The notes beneath the pieces were generated by a model. The model made no database searches. It was not told the origin of the DNA and worked only from the letters and a program-made list of their open reading frames with translations. A stretch of 64,000 bases of DNA from DASXIF01 sp036498145 (GTDB taxonomy: Bacteria > Actinomycetota > Actinomycetes > Mycobacteriales > Jatrophihabitantaceae). Numbering within the stretch: the first letter of the stretch is position 1; each line of letters opens with the position of its first letter. Location of the stretch: contig CAVPSV010000002.1 of NCBI GenBank assembly GCA_963708625.1, positions 372,001-436,000 on the forward strand. The letters are read 5' to 3'. Positions 59,008-64,000 of this stretch are shown here, piece by piece. A program made the position numbers and the translations under genes.

Positions 59008-59964
59008 TGAGCTTCCTGTCTCCGCAATGGCTCTGGCTGCTGGTGCCGGTCGGCGTGATCGCCGCCGCGTACGTGGTGGTGCAGCTGCGCCGGACGAAGT
59101 TCGTGGCGCGGTTCAGCAACGTCGAGCTGCTCGGCAGCGTGGCCCCGCGGCGTCCGGGGTGGCGGCGGCACCTCACGTTCGCACTGTTGCTCATTGCACT
59201 GTCGGTGCTCAGCATCGGTGTGGCCCGTCCGGCCGCCGCGGTGCGGGTGCCGCGCGACCGGGCGACGGTGGTGATGGCGATCGACGTATCGCTGTCGATG
59301 GAGGCCACCGACGTACTGCCGTCGCGGATCGTGGCGGCGCAGACGGCGGCGAAGAAGTTCGTCGACCTGATCCCGGCACGGATCAACCTGGGGCTCGTCG
59401 CGTTCGGCGGCAGCGCCAGCGTGCTGGTGCCGCCGACGCTGGACCGGGAGTCGCTGAAGACCGCGATCGACAAACTGCAGCTGGAGCAGTCCACGGCGAT
59501 CGGCGAGGCGGTGTTCACTTCGCTGGATGCGATCAGCGTCTTCGGCCAGGCGACAACGGCCAAGGGTGAGAAGCCTCCGCCGGCACGCATCGTGCTGATG
59601 AGTGACGGGGCGAGCAACAAGGGCCGGCCGGTCACGGACGCGGCCAGCGGCGGCCAAGAAGGCGGACGTGCAGGTGTCCACAATCGCGTTCGGCACCGAC
59701 ACCGGCACCGTCACCTACGACGGGCAGACCATCCCGGTGCCGGCCGACAAGCCGACACTGGACTATCTCGCGCAAACCACCGGCGGCTCGTTCCATACCG
59801 CTACCTCGGTGCAGGAGCTGGAGTCGGTGTACGCGAACATCGGCTCGCAGATCGGCTACACCACCGTGCATCGCGACATCAGCTGGCGGTTCCTCGCCAT
59901 CGGCTTGCTGTTCGCGATGGGCGCGGCGGCGACGTCGATGCTGTGGTCTGGGCGGCTGAGCTGA
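59007..59964 (+). CDS. VWA-domain membrane protein (BatA/Rv1481-like)
   Basis: About 318 residues. Two N-terminal membrane helices (WLWLLVPVGVIAAAYVVVQL; FALLLIALSVLSIGVARPAA) and one at the C-terminus (FLAIGLLFAMGAAATSMLW) bracket an extracytoplasmic or cytoplasmic VWA domain with the MIDAS motif AIDVSLSMEATD and LGLVAFGGSASVLVPPT, ending in QTTGGSFHTATSVQELESVY. An extra base near 59648 breaks the frame. Third gene of the moxR module; likely displays or senses a partner held by the MoxR/DUF58 pair. Convergent with the oxidoreductase. Confidence 0.87.
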
Positions 59965-59973
59965 GCCTCGCGC

Positions 59974-60935
59974 TCAGGCTTGCGGGTCGAGTACCAGCTT
60001 GCCGACCGAGGAACGGTCCAGCAGCGCCCGGTGCGCGTCTGCGGCGTCGCTCGAGCGGATACGTCTCGCCGATCACCGGCCGGATCTCAGCCGTCGGCCA
60101 TCAGCTCCAGCAGCTCGGTGACGGCGGCGGCGAGCAGCGCGGGATCGTTGCACGATGTGCACCAGCCAGAACCCGATCACAGCGGTGCTGCGGGCCAGCA
60201 GCATGCCGGGCTCGACCGCGGTCGGCGGCCGCCGCGACGCCATGCCGTAGAACGCGAGGCGGCCCAGCGGAGCCAGCGCGGCGAGGCTCTGGTCGAAGAC
60301 CGTGCCGCCCGTCATCTCCAGCACGATGTCCACGGCCGGCCGTCGTTGGCCGCACGCAGCGCGGCGCCCAGGTCGTCGACGGTCGAGTCGACCGCGACAT
60401 CGGCACCCAGTTCCTGAGCGCGAGCTGCACGCTTGGCTTCACTGGACGCGGTGGCGATCACCCGGCCGGCGCCCCAGCGCTTGGCCAGCTGGATGGCGAT
60501 GGTGCCGACCCCGCCGGCGCCGGCATGCACGACCACCGACTCGCCGGGCTGCAGGTGCGTGCTGGTGCGCAGCAGGTGCCAGGCGGTGGCGCCCTGCACG
60601 AGCGCGGTAAGCGCCTCGCCGTCGGCGACGCCGTCGCGGGATCGGGAACAGCTTGCCGCGGGTCGAGCGCGATGCGCTGGGCGTAGCCGCCGGCGCCGAC
60701 CAGACCGAGCACCGCAGTGCCGTCGTGGTCCGCGCACCACGACCTCGCCGCCGGGGATGAGCGGCAGGGTCTGCTTGGCCAGGTAGCAGTTCTCGGTGGC
60801 GTGGGTGTCGGCGTAGTTGATGCCGGCGGCCAGCACGTCGAACACCTGCTGGTCCGGTCCGGGAACCGGATCGGGCAGATCGCGGACCTCGAGCGTCTCG
60901 GGCCCGCCGAACTCGGTGATCTGAATCGCACGCAT
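59974..60935 (-). CDS. NADPH:quinone oxidoreductase (MDR family)
   Basis: About 315-residue zinc-free medium-chain dehydrogenase. MRAIQITEFGGPETLEVRDL at the start, AAGINYADTHATE, LIPGGEVV, the nucleotide fold VVVHAGAGGVGTIAIQLAK, RAQELGADVAVDSTVDDL, VDIVLEMTGGTVFDQSLAAL, GRLAFYGMASR, and a tail IGETYPLE then SSVGKLVLDPQA. It lacks the catalytic-zinc ligands of alcohol dehydrogenases. Frame breaks near 60735, 60645, 60340, 60150 and 60050. ATG 60935 is leaderless by its -10 spacing. Divergent from fabG. Confidence 0.85.
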
Positions 60936-60942
60936 TGCGGCG

Positions 60943-60948
60943 AACGTA
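60943..60948 (-). promoter_or_regulatory. -10 box for leaderless quinone oxidoreductase
   Basis: TACGTT on the minus strand, seven bases before ATG 60935. Confidence 0.45.
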
Positions 60949-60995
60949 CCGGCCGGTAGCGTCGGCGCGGCCAGCGACGGGTCGTCCGCATCGAC

Positions 60996-61001
60996 TAGCG
61001 T
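60996..61001 (+). promoter_or_regulatory. -10 box for fabG-inhA-hemH
   Basis: TAGCGT, eight bases before GTG 61010. In mycobacteria the fabG1-inhA promoter is the site of isoniazid-resistance mutations; whether that applies here is unknown. Confidence 0.4.
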
Positions 61002-61009
61002 GGCCCAGC

Positions 61010-61716
61010 GTGGGTCGGTCGGTGCTCGTTACAGGCGGCAATCGAGGCATCGGGCTCGCCATCGCGCGCGCCTTCGCCGCGGCCGGTGACGAGGTCGCGG
61101 TGACCCACCGCAGCGGACTGGCCCCCGACGGCCTGTACGGCGTGCATTGCGACGTCACCGACGATGCCCAGGTCGACACCGCCTTCGGCGCGGTTGAGGC
61201 GCAGCAGGGTCCGGTCGAGATGCTGGTCGCCAATGCCGGTATCACCGACGACACGCTGCTGCTTGCGGATGGGTACCGACTCGTTCCAGCGCGTTCTCGA
61301 CGCGAACCTGACCGGGGCGTTCCGGGTGGCCAAGCGAGCGGCCGGCCCGATGCTGCGGCATCGGCGCGGTCGCATGATCTTCGTGTCGTCGGTGGTGGCG
61401 CTGCTCGGTTCACCGGGTCAGGCCAACTATGCGGCGAGCAAGGCCGGATTGATCGGGCTGGCACGCTCGATCGCGCGCGAGCTGGGCAGCCGGTCCATCA
61501 CCGCGAACGTCATTGCGCCCGGTTTCATCGACACCGACATGACCGCGCAGTTGGGCGAAGCTCGGCGCGGCCGAGATTCTCGCCGGGGTGCCGCTGGGGC
61601 GCCTCGGTGCGGCAGCCGAGGTGGCTGGTGCCGCGGTGTTTCTCGCCTCGGAGGCGGCGGCATACGTCTCCGGGGTGGTGTTGCCGGTCGACGGCGGCAT
61701 GGGGATGGGCATCTGA
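61010..61716 (+). CDS. fabG: 3-oxoacyl-ACP reductase (FabG/MabA-like)
   Basis: NADPH-dependent short-chain reductase of fatty-acid elongation, about 235 residues. Cofactor motif SVLVTGGNRGIGLAIARAFA, MLVANAGITDDTLLLRM, then the Ser-Tyr-Lys triad in IFVSSVVALLGSPGQANYAA and SKAGLIGLARS, GFIDTDMTAQLGE and the C-terminal VSGVVLPVDGGMGMGI. Indels near 61273 and 61566. Paired with inhA, 24 bases downstream, as mabA-inhA are in mycobacteria. Confidence 0.92.
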
Positions 61717-61740
61717 ACTGCCACTGCCGGAAGGAGTGAG

Positions 61741-62508
61741 ATGGGTCTGCTGGACGGTAAGCGTCTGCTGATCACGGGCGTCATCACAGACGCCTCGATA
61801 GCGTTCTCGGTGGCGCGACTGGCGCAGCAGGAGGGCGCGAACGTGGTGCTCACCGGCTACGGTCGGATGTCACTGGTCGAGCGGGTCGCGAAGCGCCTCC
61901 CGGAGCCGCCACCGGTCGTCGAATTGGACGTCGCGGACGAGGCTCATCTCGCCACCCTCGCCGAGCGGGTCCGTGAGCACGTCGACGGCGTGGACGGTGT
62001 GCTGCACGCGATCGGGTTCGCGCCGGCGTCCTGCCTGGGCGGCGGCTTCCTGGAAGCGCCGTGGCCGGACGTTGCCACCGCGGTGCAGGTGAGTGCGTAT
62101 TCGCTGAAATCGCTGGCGGTGGCTGCGCTGCCGCTGTTCGGCCCCACCGGCGGTTCGATCGTCGGCTTGGACTTCGACGCCCGCATGGCCTGGCCGGCCT
62201 ACGACTGGATGGGCGTGGCGAAGGCCGCGCTGGAATCCACCGCGCGTTACCTCGCGCGCGAGTTAGGACCGAAGCACATCCGGGTGAACCTGATCGCCGC
62301 CGGGCCGGTGCGCACCATGGCGGCCAAGAGCATTCCCGGATTCAGCCGGTTCGAGGAAGCCTGGGACGGCCGCGCTCCGCTCGGCTGGGACAACAACGAC
62401 GCCGAACCGATTGCGCGCAGCACCCTTGCCCTGCTGTCGGACTGGTTCCCCGCCACGACGGGGGAGATGATCCACGTCGACGGGGGATTTCACGCGATGG
62501 GTGTGTGA
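61741..62508 (+). CDS. inhA: Enoyl-ACP reductase InhA/FabI
   Basis: NADH-dependent enoyl-ACP reductase, 255 residues. NAD motif LITGVITDASIAFSVARLAQ (the InhA-type IITDSSIAF loop), LHAIGFAPASCLGGGFLEAP, catalytic Tyr and Lys in YDWMGVAKAALESTARYLA, NLIAAGPVRTMAAKSIPGF, and MIHVDGGFHAMGV at the end. Closer to InhA than to E. coli FabI by these loops. Strong ribosome site GAAGGAG six bases before ATG 61741. Intact; stop overlaps hemH. Confidence 0.95.
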   Translation: MGLLDGKRLLITGVITDASIAFSVARLAQQEGANVVLTGYGRMSLVERVAKRLPEPPPVVELDVADEAHLATLAERVREHVDGVDGVLHAIGFAPASCLGGGFLEAPWPDVATAVQVSAYSLKSLAVAALPLFGPTGGSIVGLDFDARMAWPAYDWMGVAKAALESTARYLARELGPKHIRVNLIAAGPVRTMAAKSIPGFSRFEEAWDGRAPLGWDNNDAEPIARSTLALLSDWFPATTGEMIHVDGGFHAMGV

Positions 62509-63565
62509 ACGTGTACGACGGCGCGATGTTTGACGGGGTGTTGCTGCTGTCCTTCGGTGGCCCGGAGGGGCCCGACGATGTGATGCCGTTCCTGCGCAAC
62601 GTCACCCGCGGTCGCGGCGTGCCCGAGGCTCGCCTGGCTGCGGTGGCCGAGCACTACCAGCACTTCGGCGGGGTCTCGCCGATCAATGACCAGAACCGTG
62701 CCCTGCTCGAGGCGGTGCGCAAGGATTTCGACGCGCACGGCATCGCCTTGCCGCTGTACTGGGGTAACCGCAACTGGAAGCCATACCTCGCGGATGCCGT
62801 GCGGCACATGCGTGACGACGGGGTATCCCGCGCGCTGGTGTTCGCGACCAGCGCGACCGGGTCGTACTCCGCCTGCCGGCAGTACCGCGAGGACATGAAA
62901 CAGGCGCGCACCTACTCCGGCGACGGAGCACCGGAGTTGGTGAAACTGCGGCACTACTTCGACCACCCGGGCTTCGTCGAGGCGAATGCCGATGGCGTGC
63001 GGGCGGCGCTGGCGCTGCTTTCCGAGCCGCTGCGCGACGCGGCCGCGCTGGTGTTCACCGCGCATTCGGTGCCGGTAGCGATGAACGAGTTGTCCGGGCC
63101 CGGGGCCGACCGGCTTTACCAGCGCCAGCATCTGCAGACGGCACAACTGGTGGCCGAGGCTGTCCGCGGCCTGGCGCGGCGTTCACGTTCGCCTGGCAGT
63201 CGCGCTCCGGGCCGCCGTCGGTGCCGTGGCTGGAGCCGGACATCAACGACCACCTGCGCGATCTGGCCGCCCGCGGCACCCGAGCGGTCGTGGTGGCGCC
63301 GACCGGATTCGTTTCGGATCACCTCGAGGTGCGCTGGGACCTCGACGTCGAGGCGGCGCAGACTGCCGCCGAGCTGGGCATGGAATTCCGGCGCGCGGCC
63401 ACTGCCGGAGTGCATCCGGCGTTTGTGGCGACGATCCGGGAACTGGTGCAGGAGCAGACGGACGGGGCAGCGCCCAGGATGCTCGGGACCTTGGGCGTGT
63501 GCGGGGCGGACTGTCCCGGCACGTGCTGTCCGGCGCCGGTGCGGGTGCCCATTCCGACGCCGTGA
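62505..63565 (+). CDS. hemH: Ferrochelatase (coproporphyrin III type)
   Basis: Inserts iron into coproporphyrin III or protoporphyrin; in actinobacteria the enzyme usually serves the coproporphyrin-dependent pathway (CpfC). About 353 residues: LLLSFGGPEGPDDVMPFLRN, HYQHFGGVSPINDQNRALLE, LPLYWGNRNWKPYL, SATGSYSACRQYREDMKQAR, and LVFTAHSVPVAMNELSGPGA with the catalytic His. Cysteines at SACRQY and the C-terminal GVCGADCPGTCC match the pattern of the actinobacterial [2Fe-2S] ferrochelatases. One indel near 63175. GTG 62505 overlaps the inhA stop. Confidence 0.93.
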
Positions 63566-64000
63566 CCGCGTTTCCGGACGGACCGGTCGTCCAGCTTCCA
63601 CAGGGTGACGTCACCGAGGGTGTGGTCCGCATCGGTGACACCGTGCGCAGGCCGCATCAGCCGAGTAGCGAGTTCGTGGCGGCGTTCCTGGAGCAATTGG
63701 GGTCGGCCGGTTTCGACGGGGCGCCGCGCTATCTCGGGCGTGACCGGCAGGGCCGTGACGTGCTGACGTTTCTCGACGGCGAGGTGCCTGGTGATCCGGT
63801 GCCGGCCTGGGCGGCTGCGGACGGGGTGCTGCCGAGCGTGGGTGCGCTGGTGCGCCGACTGCATGACGCGGCTGAAGGGTGGGTGCCGCCGGTGCCGGTA
63901 CCGCAGGTACCCGAACGTCCGTCCGCTCCACTACCGGCAGCCGCGGCTCAATTGATCTCACATCGCGACGTGACGCCGCAGAATGTCGTGTTCCGCGACG
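63562..64000 (+). CDS. Aminoglycoside phosphotransferase-fold protein, 3'-truncated
   Basis: First about 146 residues of a phosphotransferase-fold protein that runs off the window. GTG 63562 overlaps the hemH stop as GTGA. TVRRPHQPSSEFVAAFLEQL and PRYLGRDRQGRDVLTFLDGE lie in the N-lobe, then LVRRLHDAAEG, and just before the edge the Brenner motif ISHRDVTPQNVVFRD (HXDXXXXN) with the catalytic Asp. Such genes are often annotated as aminoglycoside phosphotransferase, but the real substrate is usually another small alcohol. Not listed as a complete reading frame because its stop is beyond 64000. Confidence 0.78.
   Translation, partial: MTAFPDGPVVQLPQGDVTEGVVRIGDTVRRPHQPSSEFVAAFLEQLGSAGFDGAPRYLGRDRQGRDVLTFLDGEVPGDPVPAWAAADGVLPSVGALVRRLHDAAEGWVPPVPVPQVPERPSAPLPAAAAQLISHRDVTPQNVVFRD

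Overview
The window is about 68-70% G+C chromosomal DNA from a mycothiol-producing actinomycete. Mycothione reductase, RbpA, WhiA, the sufR-B-D-C-S-U-T operon and an InhA-type FabI are all present, and many genes start at GTG immediately downstream of a TANNNT -10 box. From memory of the Mycobacterium tuberculosis map, most of the window is colinear with Rv1420-Rv1485: uvrC-rapZ-yvcK-whiA, gap-pgk-tpiA-secG, pgl-opcA-zwf-tal-tkt/ctaB, ctaA plus its ABC pair, the suf operon, the ABC-F/HTH/enoyl-CoA hydratase cluster, acn, a RipA-like peptidase, moxR-DUF58-VWA and fabG-inhA-hemH. The mycolic-acid genes that would mark a mycobacterium are not in this stretch. The organism looks like a non-mycobacterial, perhaps Frankineae-like, actinomycete; the genus cannot be fixed from sequence reading alone.

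Layout. 0-5 kb: two tandem L,D-transpeptidase genes, a ROK sugar kinase, a VapBC toxin-antitoxin pair, and a metallo-beta-lactamase-fold hydrolase behind mycothione reductase. 5-15.6 kb: proS and ung; uvrA behind two PafBC-type DNA-damage promoter motifs; an adenosine-deaminase-family gene; then uvrC-rapZ-yvcK and whiA. 16.7-20.5 kb: lower glycolysis (gap-pgk-tpiA), secG and rbpA. 20.5-27.2 kb: pentose-phosphate operon tkt-tal-zwf-opcA-pgl on the minus strand. 27.3-35.2 kb: heme O/A synthesis (ctaB, ctaA) with an ABC export pair, an ATP-grasp/DUF445 pair, a cation/proton antiporter and an acyltransferase. 35.3-41.4 kb: Fe-S assembly operon. 41.4-46.3 kb: ABC-F ATPase, small HTH protein, enoyl-CoA hydratase and an ABC exporter. 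46.3-50.9 kb: a xylose-type ABC importer with its own ROK regulator, apparently inserted relative to the mycobacterial order. 51-64 kb: aconitase, NlpC/P60 peptidase, moaA, a MoxR/DUF58/VWA module, a quinone oxidoreductase, fabG-inhA-hemH and the start of a phosphotransferase-fold gene.

The genes form a housekeeping block. Glycolysis and the pentose-phosphate pathway converge on rbpA/pgl. The suf operon supplies Fe-S clusters to aconitase, MoaA and, by its cysteines, ferrochelatase. ctaA/ctaB and hemH serve heme and cytochrome oxidase. uvrA, uvrC and ung are repair genes.

The main caveat is sequence quality. Many conserved, mostly essential genes carry single-base indels, mostly insertions, while 31.9-41.4 kb is clean. 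I treat these as assembly errors and annotate each gene over its full homologous span. I found no tRNA, rRNA, CRISPR array, IS element or prophage. I also found no convincing undescribed system; the most interesting signals are regulatory sites: PafBC promoters at uvrA, a symmetric divergent promoter at moxR, palindromes at acnA, vapB, sufR and xylF, and a 17-bp hairpin inside the xyl operon.
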